Positions 1-21,549 of a stretch of DNA of 64,000 nucleotides are shown here, one piece after another. Source of the DNA: Cristatella mucedo (lineage: Eukaryota > Bryozoa > Phylactolaemata > Cristatellidae). How positions within the stretch are numbered: position 1 is the stretch's first letter; each line of letters begins with the position of its first letter. The notes under the pieces are model-generated. The model had not been told where the DNA came from and searched no databases. It saw only the letters and a list, made by a program, of their open reading frames with translations. The stretch is from positions 604,001-668,000 of the forward strand of contig WPIO01000037.1 in NCBI GenBank assembly GCA_009760855.2. Reading direction: 5' to 3'. The position numbers and the translations under genes were made by a program.

Positions 1-56
<56 letters not shown>

Positions 57-58
57 TA
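1..58. repeat. (TA)n microsatellite
   Basis: About 25 uninterrupted TA units followed by a short AT-rich spacer into a SINE B copy. Confidence 0.98.
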
Positions 59-61
59 ATA

Positions 62-202
62 TAATTAATTTGTGTAACGCCCTAAGACAACTTAATTTAT
101 ATTCAGGAGCTTTGCATACGCCACGGAACTCGAGCCCACAGCCTCGTTCATCACATGTATTCATTTATCTTGGTCGAGGCGAGCAGCTTTTCCACTGGGT
201 CA

Positions 203-206
<4 letters not shown>
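62..206 (-). mobile_element. SINE B copy (catcaaa-type subfamily)
   Basis: Reverse-oriented tRNA-derived SINE. It shows the tail hairpin (AACGCC...GAACTTAAT type), the box-B-like CTCGAGCCC and a TTGGTCGAG segment. The head runs straight into a (CTG)n tract. Confidence 0.8.

Positions 207-266
<60 letters not shown>
204..266. repeat. (CTG)n microsatellite
   Basis: About 21 CTG/GCT units adjoining the CAGCTG-like head of SINE B. The long poly-Ala, poly-Cys and poly-Leu reading frames here are products of this repeat and not proteins. Confidence 0.97.
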
Positions 267-267
<1 letters not shown>

Positions 268-279
268 AGCGTCTCCTAA

Positions 280-980
280 GCATTTACCTAAACAGCTCGT
301 TGTTCAGCTTGCTCGTGAGCTCAATTCATTTTGCGATCACCGTGTCGTGATAAGACATTCATTAGCTGAATTTCAAATACACAATCAGTTCTTTCGAGTG
401 CAAACGGAACGTGGTTTCCTTGCTCTGTATAATTGAAAACGGTGGTTGAAGAATGGCTGCTCTGGAATATTCGTACGCGCTTGTCATTAAAGCGCGTGGA
501 TGGTGGCCTCATTAATTGATTAAGAATAAGTTACTTGCTCATAATGGGAATCGCTGTCTTGTCAAGCTGTTATTTTAGAATTTCCTTCGACCGATGTGAC
601 GCTAATTAATTTTGTCAAAGCGTGCCGCGTATAATGTGCAGCCACTACTATTGAGTCGATGTGCACTCTTAATTTACCACCAAGAAAAGATGATATTAGT
701 GTTATTCATTACATATAAACTGCTTGAAAGCCATCAAAGAAGCCTTTGCGAAGCTGCAGCATGTGACAATGTGCAGCATGGCGGTTGCCCGATTACTGAG
801 TTCTCGTAGTTTGGTGTCTGATATTCTATATAGTATATTCGCTTTGACTCATATATAATATCATGGACTTTTTTGTGACCTACTTTGCAGTGTCTTAATT
901 TTTAAAATGGACTGCCATTCGGAGAATAGGTGTATAATAGCCTAGAAGTTAAGGTGGGTGCTCTTCACGACTGAGGTCAT
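280..980. other. no gene seen
   Basis: Intergenic sequence of ordinary composition. I see only short open frames without splice context or recognisable motifs. Confidence 0.6.
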
Positions 981-984
981 GGGC

Positions 985-1162
985 GGTGACCCGCGATGGC
1001 ACACTAGGTAAGGCGGTTGCTATTCACGACCTTGGTTCCGAGTTAGTGAATTTAAATCCTGTGGTGGACGATTCATTATCGCCGCTGCAAGCGGTGGCGA
1101 TAGCTGTAAAAGCTCTTCTGTCGCTATACAAAATAGGCTGTTAAACCAGATAGTATTTTTAT
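985..1162 (+). mobile_element. SINE A copy
   Basis: tRNA-derived SINE with a box A-like TGGCACACTAGG head, a decayed box B, then a family-specific body (GCTGCAAGCGGTGG, GCTCTTCTGTCGCTATAC) and the AGGCTGTTAAACCAG tail. Confidence 0.88.
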
Positions 1163-1275
1163 AGAATCCTGCAGTGGGCGATCCTTTGTTGCAAATTGCA
1201 AGCGGTGGTTATAGCCATCAAAGCTCTTCCACCGCTGTACAAATGAGGCTGTTAAATCAGCTAATATTTTATTTT
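1163..1275 (+). mobile_element. SINE A, second partial copy in tandem
   Basis: It starts within the box B region (AATCCTGCAGTGGGCGATCC) and repeats the body and tail of SINE A straight after the first copy, so it is a head-truncated tandem copy. Confidence 0.82.
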
Positions 1276-2084
1276 ATCTTATTTTTGTCTCCTATTCAAT
1301 CAGAAATGGTCAAGACCTCAATTAGCCTCCACGGCTGTTGCCTCCGCGGCTCTCGTTGACCATCAAAAGCTTCCGGTTCCGCCGCGCCTGGAACTCCCCT
1401 CAGCCACGGCCAGAAGCCAAATTAGCAGCCGAACTGTTTTACCCACTTTTTGACAATATAGACACAAAAACAAACATTTACGTAATTTTTAAGTAAGCAA
1501 CATTGTTTGGTGCTCGTTCTGAATGCAAGCAAACTTTCTTGAAGGTTAGTTTAAAGCACTAATGCTCAGCCTTTATCCTGGCCACAATCAAAAGATTGCT
1601 GTCACGTGCGATATATTTGGAATATTCTTCTAAAGACTATTCGTCGTAATTTGCGTATGGTACGTGGTCTGGTATGCGGTTTAGGTACGGGACGCAAAAT
1701 GTCAACGCGAGATGTGGCTGAGAAACACTGAAACGCCAACGTAGGCTGGCACAATCTGAGAAACACCAGCGCACGCCGGCTCAATCTTCGCTCGACCACT
1801 ATTGCCGCGACACACCATGCTACCAGTCATCTCTTTTTTTGACGATGCAATTACCGTCTCCTTTTGAAACGAAGCTATGAACTTCAGCGCCGTAGCTCTC
1901 CGCGGGCGTTCGCTGGATGCTTCCGATTGGCACTTATCGGCAAGTAGACGATTCGAGCAAACAAAAGGTCGGCGACAATAGTTATTTTAATGTAAAGTAC
2001 TTTAAACACCTCTGTGAATCCATAATGCGCTGAAAGAATAACGAGGTTTTAATCACGTTTTAATCATTTTCTGTAGCGCTCGTA

Positions 2085-2270
2085 AAGATCAAGTGACTTT
2101 CGCGTCCGCATTCAGCAGCCAAAGTCTTTGTCTTACCAAAAAAAGTCTGAAGAATTTCTCAGTAAGAAGGGCAGTCTAGGAAGTGAGTAGCGTAGACGTA
2201 ACGGCTAAAAGGATCTGCCACAGTCGGCAGCAGGAGATTAGATGTCATTGAGAAAGAATCGGGGAAGTAA
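2085..2270 (-). mobile_element. diverged fragment of retroposon C
   Basis: It matches the interior of the repeats at 27776-28045 and 38680-38958 (AGTGAGTAGCGTAG, CAGTCGGCAG, TTAGATGTC blocks) but lacks their conserved GACGGAGATACATTAC end. Confidence 0.55.
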
Positions 2271-2377
2271 GCGGATGAATGGAACAACTAATTTATTGTC
2301 TACAGGGGACCTTAAACTGGTGCAACAGTTCAGTTAGTTATGAAGGAGCCACATGTAAAATATAATACATTTATCTG

Positions 2378-2507
2378 TATACCACCCTAAAAGAACTCAA
2401 TCTCTATTTAGGTGCTTCATATGTGCCGCGGGGATCGAGCCCACGACCTCAAGGCCAGACCTTGGTTGGGGCGAGCACCTTAACCACTGGGCCAAACCAT
2501 CTCGGCA
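2378..2507 (-). mobile_element. SINE B copy
   Basis: Reverse-oriented. It has the tail AGAACTCAATCTC, box B as GGGATCGAGCCC, the CAGACCTTGGTTGGGGCGAGCA core and a GGGCCAAACCA head. Confidence 0.88.
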
Positions 2508-2509
2508 TG

Positions 2510-3760
2510 AGCAATGGCAGGCCTTATGGGCCAGCGCAAAATTTTCACTATTTATCCGTTAATCAACCAGGAGCTATCGCAGCTTCTTCAGGAAAGGAGA
2601 CACATAGCCGAGTCACAGCAGCCATATTCATCAGTAGCTGTAATGGCCTAACAGCTGTTTTGGTAGTTTTGCCAAAACGGAGTTGCAGTAATGCTGCCTA
2701 GACAGAACCGCGGAGCTAGTAAGATTTTTAGCAAGCCAGTGTGGGAGATAGTCCCTTATCTTAAACATGAATTGGAAGCATTCAGTTTTTAAGTCACTAC
2801 AGCAGATTCAGACGGTCCAGAAAAAAATACAGCTGAGTATTGTCAGCATAGAAGTGATAGTCAAACCCATGGACCCGAATCAAGTTTCCCAGAGATTAAG
2901 TACAAATAGAAAACAGCAAAGGATCGAGAACTGATCCTTGTGTAACTCTACTGGTGACCGGTTGGGGGCATGATTCGACCGCCACACGCAATCGATCGAA
3001 CCATGATCGGCCAGATCGAACGCATGTCTCGTTGAGAGTGTATTTAATTAGCGACTGCAACCTGTACAGACTAGGGCGTCCAGGGCACCGACGAGAGGGC
3101 GAGCTGCCGGGTCACCGGACAGCGCCGCGAGCCAATCAGATAAAGACCGTTCGGCTTTCTCTTCCACCTAAGCCTATCGCAAATGGCACCTGACACAGAT
3201 TTCAGCGAATAGCAGACAAGTATCGCGAAGAAGTCGGATACTGGTCCACACAGCGCTTGGAGTCGCCCGAGACCGCTCTCTAGCGCGGGCGGCAAGACCA
3301 ACTATCTAGAGACGATTGCAGTCGACGATGCTAGTCGTAGCATCGCCAATAGCGGCTGCATTATTCTAGAGCAACGCGTTTTGTGAACTCAGTTGTTCGT
3401 CGCAGCCGCTCGGAAAAGCGAAGCGGAAGCGAAGCTGCCGCCGTCGCGAGCGTTCGGGGTGGCGTTCGAGGCAGCGCACGAGCGAGGCGCCTGCCTCGCT
3501 CAGTGGACGCAGGCGAACCGTCCTTCCGCGGTAGCAGCAGTGCGGCGGCCTCCGAGGGCGGCGGGTGGTTTAGGCGCGCGTCGGTGTGCCCGTCTTGAGA
3601 CTGGGGGCTGGCTGGCAGCTGACGAGCTTAGACAGCCTGCCACAGGCGGAGATTCACTGACGCCAGTTTTCCGCACGTGACGTAGGACGGGCTGCAAAGG
3701 AAAGCGAGAAGCTCTGCTCGTATCCATGGCGACGGAGAAGCTCCGCTCGTGTAAAAAAAT
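2510..3760. other. intergenic; GC-rich 3.38-3.70 kb
   Basis: No gene is recognised. The 3380-3700 part is visibly CpG-rich and could be promoter sequence of an unseen gene. Long open frames there come from base composition. Confidence 0.5.
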
Positions 3761-3763
3761 ACT

Positions 3764-3935
3764 AGCTGATTTAACAGTCTCTTTTGCATAGCGACAGAAG
3801 AGCCCTATGGCTATCGCCACCGCTTTCAGTGGCGATAAAGAATCACCAACCGCAAGATTCGAATCCGCGACCTCGGTACCGAGGTCGCGGAAAGCAACCA
3901 CCTTGCCTAGTGTGCCATCACGGCTCACCATGGCG
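3764..3935 (-). mobile_element. SINE A copy
   Basis: Reverse-oriented full-length copy from GCTGATTTAACAG (tail) through box B (GATTCGAATC) and the palindromic CTCGGTACCGAG to CTAGTGTGCCATCACG (head). Confidence 0.9.
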
Positions 3936-3939
3936 ACGG

Positions 3940-5612
3940 AGGACGGCTGCGCCAAAAGCCGTTCTTGCCATGCTAGTGCGTTCGCTTGTAGATGCTTGCT
4001 CTTGTACAGGTGCTTGCACGTGTATGCGTAGGCTTTCGCACGTGAGCGTGCTGAGTGTGAGATCGAGGATCGACTGAATGAGTCAGAGGATCGTTCCTCT
4101 GACTGCTTGTGTGCAGATTTTTTAACTCGCTCATCAATGTGAGCACTGCCTTTCGTGTATGGTTATGCATGCAGAATAGCGTGCACAGTCGAAGAGTGAC
4201 CGTTGCAGTCTTTATTTTGTCGTGTATATTAACTAATGCGGTGTGGCAAGAAAGTAGCCGCTCCCCCTCAAGCATCGAATCGATTTCAAGATCATCGGCC
4301 TGACTCACAAGTCATCCAAATCGCTGGTACGAGCCTGGCTATTCGTCCTCCTTGCTTTTCAGTGTGCTCTAGTACCACCCGCTTGTCAGCGTCTGGTCAT
4401 TTCGACGTCCGCCGCACGAATTTGAAATCTGTCCGTGCAATCAGGTGCTTTCACCACTGTTTGCACGCACAGTCTGAGACTCGATTCTGGCTAGGGTCAC
4501 TTGTATTGATAATAATATTAAGAATAATAATAGCATTGAAAAATTTGCATAGCCCCATTAAAGAACTTAATCTAGCTCGACGCACTTTAAACTTGCGGTA
4601 AACTAAGCATATAAATATGCTTAGTGGTAGCATGCAGGGAGTGTCAACCCGCACGAGAGCACAGGGGACGACTCCCAAGACAAGACCCAGCAAATGCTGC
4701 GTGGTAAAGGTGCGCATTTTAGTATCTTAATAAATGCGGATAGTACCTGAAATGAACTCGCGTCATTTAAGTCATAGATGAAGACGCATCAGTTCTGACA
4801 AGCTTTCGCTTAGCCGCTGGGAAATTGCACGTTCTACGTTCAGCTACGCGCTGCGAGTGCGTACCTGCATGCACGAATCGCAGTGCATTACTAGCCAGAG
4901 GTTTTACTAAACAACGGATGCGATGGCCCTCAGGTTTGCTGCCAAATGCATTTGGCTGAGTAAGCGTCGTACGCATGTGCATAGTGCATGCGTACAAGCC
5001 TTCGGCATTGGTTTTCTTGCATCGAGTTGTCGAGCGACTGAATTGAGGTTTAAGTTCTCCTTGGGCGCTACGCAAGCGACCTCATTATTATTAATATTAT
5101 TATCGTAATTCTTCCCTTATATTGCAATATTATTGAAATATAAGGATATATTGATAATATATTTTCAATATATATCCTATATAATAGTAATAAATATAAG
5201 GCCATATAAGTACAAATATACGCATATAGAATTAAATATAAATATATATATATAATTAAATATATATAAATATAAATATATCCTAGATAATGTATCGTAT
5301 ATAATAGAATATCCCTCAGGCGAGTCTAAGCGCCTGGGTTGAGGCATGTAAATCCTATAGCAACCGATGGCAATCTGAAATCTGCCGCTGAGTTATCAGA
5401 GACGTCCCCTAAGGTCTAGGTCACAGCCGCCGCCGTCCCCCCCCTAAAAAGTCACCGGTCTCTGTCTGGTCCGCGGTCGTGACTAGCGCCCATTAGCGAC
5501 TTCGCGGCGGGCCGGCGTCTCACCCGATTAAAAATGCGTTCGTCTGTATGACAGAGATGTCCATATTGTCGCAAATCAGTCGCGACAGCGAGGCCTTCTT
5601 AATCTGAATCAG
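3940..5612. other. intergenic, AT-rich 5.08-5.32 kb
   Basis: Downstream flank of the peroxidase gene. The 5085-5315 part is almost pure A/T with several small inverted repeats (for example CCTTATATT...AATATAAGG at about 5115-5145). No convincing polyadenylation signal was pinned down. Confidence 0.5.
4548..4592 (-). mobile_element. SINE B / LINE tail scrap
   Basis: A short piece resembling the shared 3' tail hairpin (GCCCCATTAAAGAACTTAATC). Too short to assign to the SINE or the LINE. Confidence 0.4.
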
Positions 5613-15796
<10,184 letters not shown>

Positions 15797-16160
15797 AATC
15801 GTACGGCCGTCCAGCTCGACTGAGCGGCGCGATCACAGCGAGCCCAGACCCCAAGAATCGCTTCGTCTGCACGCGAGACGCGAGAGCGACGGACGTGCGT
15901 CACCCGGTGCGTTGGGTAGCGAGGGTCTTCATAGTGCACACGTATCTCTAGCGAAAGGGATTTACGGAAAAACACCGGCGTCATTCGTAAGCCAACCATA
16001 CAACACCAGCTTATGAGTAACGTGTGCACGGGCGTCGGGACTGGCGTGGAGTCGTGCTTAGCCACAACGGGAACACGCGCACCGCTCTTGCACGCGTGCG
16101 CCCGCTCAGTTCCGTCGGATCGGCTGCTGCGCGACGCTTTCGCGCGGCTGCTTCACTCCG
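15797..16160. other. upstream flank of peroxidase, no gene seen
   Basis: GC-rich sequence between the first peroxidase ATG and the LTR element. It presumably holds the peroxidase promoter and 5' UTR, but I cannot identify a start site or TATA box. Confidence 0.4.
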
Positions 16161-16389
16161 TGTGGCTATTTTGAGATTATAACGCTGTCGTTGAATTATG
16201 CGCTGCTGCGATTTATGACAATGGTATGTAAGTAACAGGCTGCAAAGGCTCGGGCAGTGAGGTCGAGGACGCCGGGCGGGCAGTCGCGTATTGGCCCGCT
16301 GTGGCGTCCGTGTGAACAAACGTCTTTGAGCCCGCTGCGGTGTTCTGTGTGGTATCGCGTACCTGCCGCTTAGAGAATGTCAAACTACA
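16161..16389 (+). repeat. 5' LTR
   Basis: 229 bp, TGTGG...ACTACA; about 90% identical to the 3' copy by eye. It contains the shared GGTATGTAAGTAACAGGC and GACGCCGGGCGGGCAGTC blocks. Confidence 0.93.
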
Positions 16390-16426
16390 AGCTATTTCGG
16401 CAGAAGCGGCTGAGTAGCACAGAAGA

Positions 16427-17318
16427 TGATGCCAGAAGATGATGCTGGAATCCTACAACGTCGGAGACGACTTCGTAAGCTGGCTGCTCGACTCGGAGAG
16501 GAGGCTTAGTTAAAGAGGTGTTGATCCAGCTTTGTGGCATATATATATCTATATATATATATATTTATATATATTTGTGTTCCTGTCAGGCGGTGCATTA
16601 ACGTTCGCAGCGACCCTTCCTGACTCGTTGCAAGAGCACTACGTCCAGCTGCGTGTAACACTTGTGAAGATTTGTGCAAGCCCTGAAGGTGAGGAGAGGC
16701 TTCCGTGGTCGGACTTGCAGAGTGCCAGGAAAGCGGAGGCGATAGCACAGAAGCGGCTGGAGGTGAAGGCCGGTAAAGCGGGACTGCTGCGCCCGGATGT
16801 GATAAACGCTGGTCGGACTGAGGAGGCCGACACGAGTGATCAGAAGCGGCAGCAGAAATCGCCAGAGCTATAAGGCAGAGCCAGCAGAGACGCCGGTGGA
16901 GCCCGCAGAGGCGGTGATCACGAGCGAGGTGGAGGCATCCGGCACAGTGGCAGCTGCTTCTTTCGGAAGAGAGGCGGCAGCGTCTTCCAGAGAGGAGGCT
17001 CTGCCTGCCAGAGAGGAGGCGGTGGCTGGGAAAGCACTGCTAGAGAGCAGGACAGAGCCGGTGGCCAGCGAGTCGGCGCTAATTATCTTGGAGGCGACGG
17101 CGGCATGGAGCGAAGCGCTAGCGTCGGTTGAAGTGCGTGAAGCGTCCGCCAAGGAGGCGGGCGAGACGCTCGCAGAGAAGGCACACGAGATGCTTGCCGA
17201 GCGGTCGGAGGCGAAGACCGAGGAGTGGCCGCAGCAGATGGTGGCGCACATTGCGGTCGCCTCGTTTCCGAACTGCTGGTGGCGGAGACGCGCGAGGGGC
17301 CAGCAGCAGCAGACGTGA
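16427..17318 (+). pseudogene. gag-like or Glu/Ala-rich open frames inside LTR element
   Basis: Interior open frames: one starts MMPEDDAG at 16427, one continues through LPDSLQEHYVQLRVTL at about 16617-16670, and a separate Glu/Ala-rich frame lies at 16836-17318. They are low-complexity and charged, with no zinc knuckle or enzyme motif. A gag-like role is inferred only from position between LTRs. A (TA)n tract at about 16543-16575 interrupts the first part. Confidence 0.4.
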
Positions 17319-17786
17319 GCGAGACGCCAGTCGAGGAGGCGCGACAGGTGCACGCCAAGAGTCGCGAAGGCAGGAGTGACGCAGGAGTGGCCGACGGAGC
17401 GGCTAAAGGCAGTCGTGCAGGAGCCGAGGCTCGAGGCATCGGCCTCACGGGCGACGATCGAGAGGCGACACCGGTTGAAGTCAAGAAGACAGAAGCGTCC
17501 CGCGTTAGGGCGAATGCCCGGAAGCCCCGCGCGGTGGCAGAGACTGGTCCCGCATTGGAGACTGGTGGTGCGGTGGAAAGCTGTATGGCTCGGCGGTGCG
17601 GTAAAGCTCGTGCCATACATAGCCGGCCAGTTAGGAAAGGCCGTGCTTTCACTTGCCTCCTCCGAGCGGCCGTGACCTGGCCTCGTGCTAGATGAGAAAG
17701 CAGTTCAGGGCGGCATGTATTATTATTTTGCAGTTGTAATGCCGTGTTTTGTTGTTGCCCCATTTGATCTTGAGATCAAGGGGGAA

Positions 17787-18015
17787 TGTGACGATTTTGA
17801 GAGTATGATACTGTCTTTGGATTATGTGCTGTTTCGATTTATGATAATGGTATGTAAGTAACAGGCTGCAAAGGCCCGGGGAGTGAGGTCGAGGACGCCG
17901 GGCGGGCAGTCGCGTACTGGCCCGCTGCGGCATCCGTGTGAATGAGCGTCTTTGAGCCCGCTTCGGTGTTCTGTGTGGTATCGCGTACCTGCCGCTTAGA
18001 GAATGCCAAACTACA
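17787..18015 (+). repeat. 3' LTR
   Basis: 229 bp, TGTGA...ACTACA, preceded by the AAGGGGGAA purine tract. Confidence 0.93.
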
Positions 18016-18950
18016 TCCGTGTTCTCGCGCACGCGCTTCGCTGCCTCACTCTTGAGTTTCCCCACCTCGCGCCGCCCCCCCCCCATTTTATTGCTGAATG
18101 CCTACCAGTCGATTCAAATGGGCTCGCTGTCTCACCGATCGACGAATCCACGTGGCCCACACCGCAGCGGTAGCGATCTGCATTCCTCAGCAGCTCGACC
18201 TTTTCCTCTGCGGTCTTTGCCGGTTGCGCCTGCTCAGCCCCTTCTTGAACGCCGGCGAGCGTGCAGATTAGGACAGTGCTTGAAGTTATTTGCGGTTACT
18301 GAACTAATAATGGCTCGGTACAGGCTATGCCATTATCTTCGGTTAGGCGGCCATTATGAATACAACTTAAGTGGTCGCTAGTCACTAGCGCTGTGGGCTT
18401 CCAAGAGTCAGGTGGAGTTTGAACTACAGAGTGAGCTGCGTCTCATGACTGGCGATTTCTATAAGAGAAACTCTGGGGCTATGACGTAGGCCATGGCCTA
18501 CGTCAGCCGCTTTCACGAACTCGCGAATCGCGGGAAATGAAGCCCGCGAGATACTATCATCCGCGCGCGTACGCCCGCGCATTTTCCGCGAAGCGCAGCT
18601 TCCGGTTGGCACTTTTCGTAGAGCATTTCAGATCGAATGGTCGGCCTTTCGCAAAGCCCGAACGATCGGCTCGCGCATGGCTGCGAGAGATCATCCACGG
18701 TGCCTAGCAGCTGCCGCGGCGCACTCCGCGCAGCTACTTGCAAACGGCTGAGCCGCGAACGACGCTCGCGACTTACCGCCAGTCGACGCCACTCCGGTTG
18801 CTCGAAAGCATCTCTTCTGCCGGAGCCTGAACGCCGACTGCTGGTCTACTAGGCCGGGCTCTCTTTGCTTAAATACACCTTTTTTTGCGAATTCTCGGCA
18901 AATTGACATTAAGCTTCGGCTAAATTGACGACGAGAGTCCAGATGGCGCT
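18016..18950. other. intergenic, contains a CRE-like palindrome
   Basis: No gene is recognised. A 24-bp perfect palindrome at 18482-18505 carries TGACGTAGG at both ends around CCATGG. Confidence 0.5.
18482..18505. repeat. 24-bp perfect palindrome with TGACGT ends
   Basis: Both outer ends read TGACGTAGGC on opposite strands and meet at CATG. TGACGT is the half-to-core of CRE/ATF sites, so it could be regulatory; this is not tested. Confidence 0.9.
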
Positions 18951-19960
18951 CACCCAATAGTGCACGCTGGAGGGGAAGGAGGGGCGCGTCAAGTATCCGC
19001 CCCTGCCCGAACGCCCGCCAACGTGTCGCCGGCGATGATCCGGCTATAGATCGAGGTAGTGCCGCGCATTGCCATTGCGACGGCAGGTTGACAGCGCGTT
19101 TGAGCGACTTCGTTGTCTGCTTGGAGCGACTCGCTAAAAATTAATTGGCACTCGCAGGCTGACACCGCTGTGCCATAGCTTATTGCCCCATCCGCGCGAG
19201 TCTCGCTCTCGACCGCGCAGCGGCCGCGCTTTCGCTTCGGCCGGGAAAGCGCGACGTCGACCGCGCAGGAGCGGCCGCGCAGCTTCCTCTTGGTCGGCTC
19301 CGAAAGAAAGAGGCCGCGCTTGAAAAGGCTGCGTCGACGCCGGGACCTCTTTGAATGCATGCACGCAGGTGCCCACGTGGCTCCGAGCTCCGAGAGAACT
19401 CTCAGCGCAGAAGACCACCGCTTTGCGCGCGCGCTTTGTGCGCCGCGCGCTTTGCGCCGCACGCTCTCTGACCGGCCCACTCCTTTGAGGGCTCGGGCGC
19501 GGCTCGCTCTACTCAACTGTGCCGCCGCCGCTTCGCGCGCTAAGCGGCGTCCGGGTGTCGGGGCTGGGCTGGGAGTTAATCGCTCCGGTTTTGGAGCTCC
19601 GCTCGCGCGTCGGTCTCGGCGATCTCGCGCTCCGCGGAGCGGTTCCTTCCGAGCTTCCTTCCGAGCCGAGCGCTCGCTTTCTGAATGCGGTCGATCCATT
19701 CCCTGAAGCGTCGTGCGGCGTCTCAGCAGACCCTCCACCACCCCCACCCCCCAACCAGTGGCAAGGTGCTCACACTTCGCAACTCGGGTCGCAGGTTCGC
19801 AGAGTCGCAGGCAGCGCGACGTCCTTCGTTGACCGCTCCGAGCGCCGCGGGAGAGAGAGAGCAGCCCGAGAGGCGCCGCCGCCGCCGGCTCCGCGACGGC
19901 GGCCATGCTGTGTGAGCGAGGCAGCAGCTAGATAAGCGGAGAGGGAGGATGGCAGACGGA
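18950..19960. promoter_or_regulatory. CpG-rich island
   Basis: About 1 kb of visibly CpG-dense sequence with long open frames on both strands (up to 305 codons) that are Arg/Ala/Ser-rich and lack domains. Best read as a CpG island or unassigned 5' region. Confidence 0.4.
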
Positions 19961-20015
19961 CGGCTTTGCTCATCTATCGCGGCCGGCGCTCGTCCTCGTG
20001 CCTCGATCTTTTTCG

Positions 20016-20410
20016 GTTCAAACCTGGCATGTTTAATGTTCAAACCTGGCATGCCCATTATGTTGCTGCGAAATCTAAACTCGGCGATGGGGCTGTGCAA
20101 CGGCACAGGACTCATTGTTTGCAATGTGCATTGAGGTCATGTTTTGGAAGCTTCCACAATTGGCGGCCAATTCAATGGCAACGCTGTCTTTATCCCGCAC
20201 ATCACTCTCGCCCCTAAGGACGGTGACGTTCCATTTGAGTGGCGAAGGTGACAAGTTTCCACACGCATGTCTTTAGCTTTGACAATCAACAAATCACATG
20301 ATCATATGCTCGAAGGCGTTTTTGGCATTTCTCGGGGACACGCTTTTCGCTCATGGGCCGCTTCATGGGTCAGTCATAGGGATAAAATTTGCTTCGGGCT
20401 CAAGCACTAT
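20016..20410 (+). pseudogene. Helitron helicase C-terminal remnant
   Basis: The plus frame reads KPGMPIMLLRNLNSAMGLCN, later IGGQFNG and VFIP-type blocks, VPFEWRR and LALTINKS. These match the C-terminal Pif1/RecD-like helicase motifs of Helitrons (pattern GMPIMLLRN..P..GLCNGT...TINKSQG). It has stops and frame changes and the last helicase motif is degraded. A 23-bp duplication (TTCAAACCTGGCATG, twice) marks the 5' edge. There is no rolling-circle replication initiator domain. Confidence 0.85.
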
Positions 20411-20529
20411 CCAAATTCTTCGACGACAAAAGCATAGTTAACCAAGAGGTGATGGACGTGTAAAGCTATGTAAAATATTGTATTTCTACTATGACTTAGC
20501 GAAGTGAGTCCATGGCTCACTCGTGTACA

Positions 20530-20588
<59 letters not shown>

Positions 20589-20605
20589 GCGCACGCACAC
20601 ACACA
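20530..20605. repeat. (CA)n microsatellite
   Basis: Pure CA run followed by GCACGC variants and a short (TA)n. Confidence 0.97.
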
Positions 20606-20609
20606 TGCA

Positions 20610-21390
20610 CATATATATGTATATATCTGCCGAACAGAGGAGAGGTGAAACGCATGAGTACAGCGCTTATGAATTGTCCTGTTGGCTCATAGATTTTGGC
20701 ACGGGTGCATTCACAACTTGCCTTTTCTTTAATGTCGCGCTTGCTCGCTCCTCAGGCCGAATCCTGCTTAGCTGTGCTGGCTACCTACCATCACTCACGC
20801 GTTCACGCTCGCTTTCCAGCACGGGGGATCCATTTCCAAGAGTTAGCTGCAGTGCGAGTGTATTAGCTACGAGCATTGTATCAACGATGTCGCATCTAAA
20901 TTAGTGCCCGACTCGCCAATTCAGAGCCCCATTCGACGTCCAAATGCATCCTTGCCAGTCGCCATAACTTTCACATGGATTGCAACGCCGCGGAAGTGTT
21001 AGCAGGGTTTTCGAAACCGCAGCAAAACAGCCTCTGGATTACCCGAGGAAGCGGATTCCTGAGGCTGGCATCGTGCGTGGACTGCCTTGCGAGAGATAGA
21101 TGCCGGGAAATCCCAAGATTTATGTACATCTGAATCAGGTAGAAATCGTCAGAAGGACTTCCACTAAAACATAAATAACGGGGACCGTCTGCAGCCATTC
21201 AGGGGAAGGCAGCCTTCATTGGAGTGTGTAGCTGCTGCTGCGTGATTGATTGAGAGCTAGTGTTCCGCGACTGATGAGCGTCACGCGGTAGTATTGCCTA
21301 GCCGAAGCGAATTGCTCACAGCCGATCTTCCGACTGCAGCTGGCCGTCTCCGACCTTCGTCCCTGACCTTAAACCCGACCTTCGTCTTGG
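20610..21390. other. no gene seen
   Basis: Sequence between the CA repeat and the SINE B copy; only short, motif-free open frames. Confidence 0.55.
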
Positions 21391-21392
21391 AC

Positions 21393-21545
21393 GGACTATG
21401 CCGAGCTGCTTTGGTCCAGCGGTTAAGGGGCTCGCCCCGACCAAGGTCTGGCTGAGGTCGTGGGCTCGAGCCCCGAGCCATATATGAAGTGCCTCAATAG
21501 AGATTAAGCTCTCTTGGGGCGCTATACAAATGAATTTTATAATGA
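21393..21545 (+). mobile_element. SINE B, well-preserved full copy
   Basis: Head GCCGAGCTGCTTTGGTCCAG (box A TGGTCCAGCGG), box B GGGCTCGAGCCCC, body ATGAAGTGCCTCAATAGAG and tail hairpin ending GGGGCGCTATACAAATGAAT. Useful as the reference copy. Confidence 0.93.
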
Positions 21546-21549
21546 ATTA

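Larger units (their letters stand above)
16161..18015 (+). mobile_element. non-autonomous LTR retrotransposon
   Basis: Two direct repeats of exactly 229 bp (16161-16389 and 17787-18015), each beginning TGTG and ending ACTACA, flank a 1.4-kb interior. They differ at roughly 22 positions by my count (about 90% identity). The interior ends with a purine tract (ATCAAGGGGGAA) immediately before the 3' LTR, as expected for a polypurine tract. TCCG flanks both outer ends as a possible 4-bp target duplication. No protease, reverse transcriptase or integrase is present, so it must depend on another element. A primer-binding site was not identified. Confidence 0.9.

Noticed and set aside
3500-3955. 151-codon minus frame as a gene
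   Set aside because: The N-terminal third is SINE A sequence and the rest is CpG-rich filler.
18989-19906. 305-codon minus-strand frame as a gene
   Set aside because: CpG-rich composition gives long open frames on both strands; the product is Arg/Ala/Ser-rich without motif or splice support.
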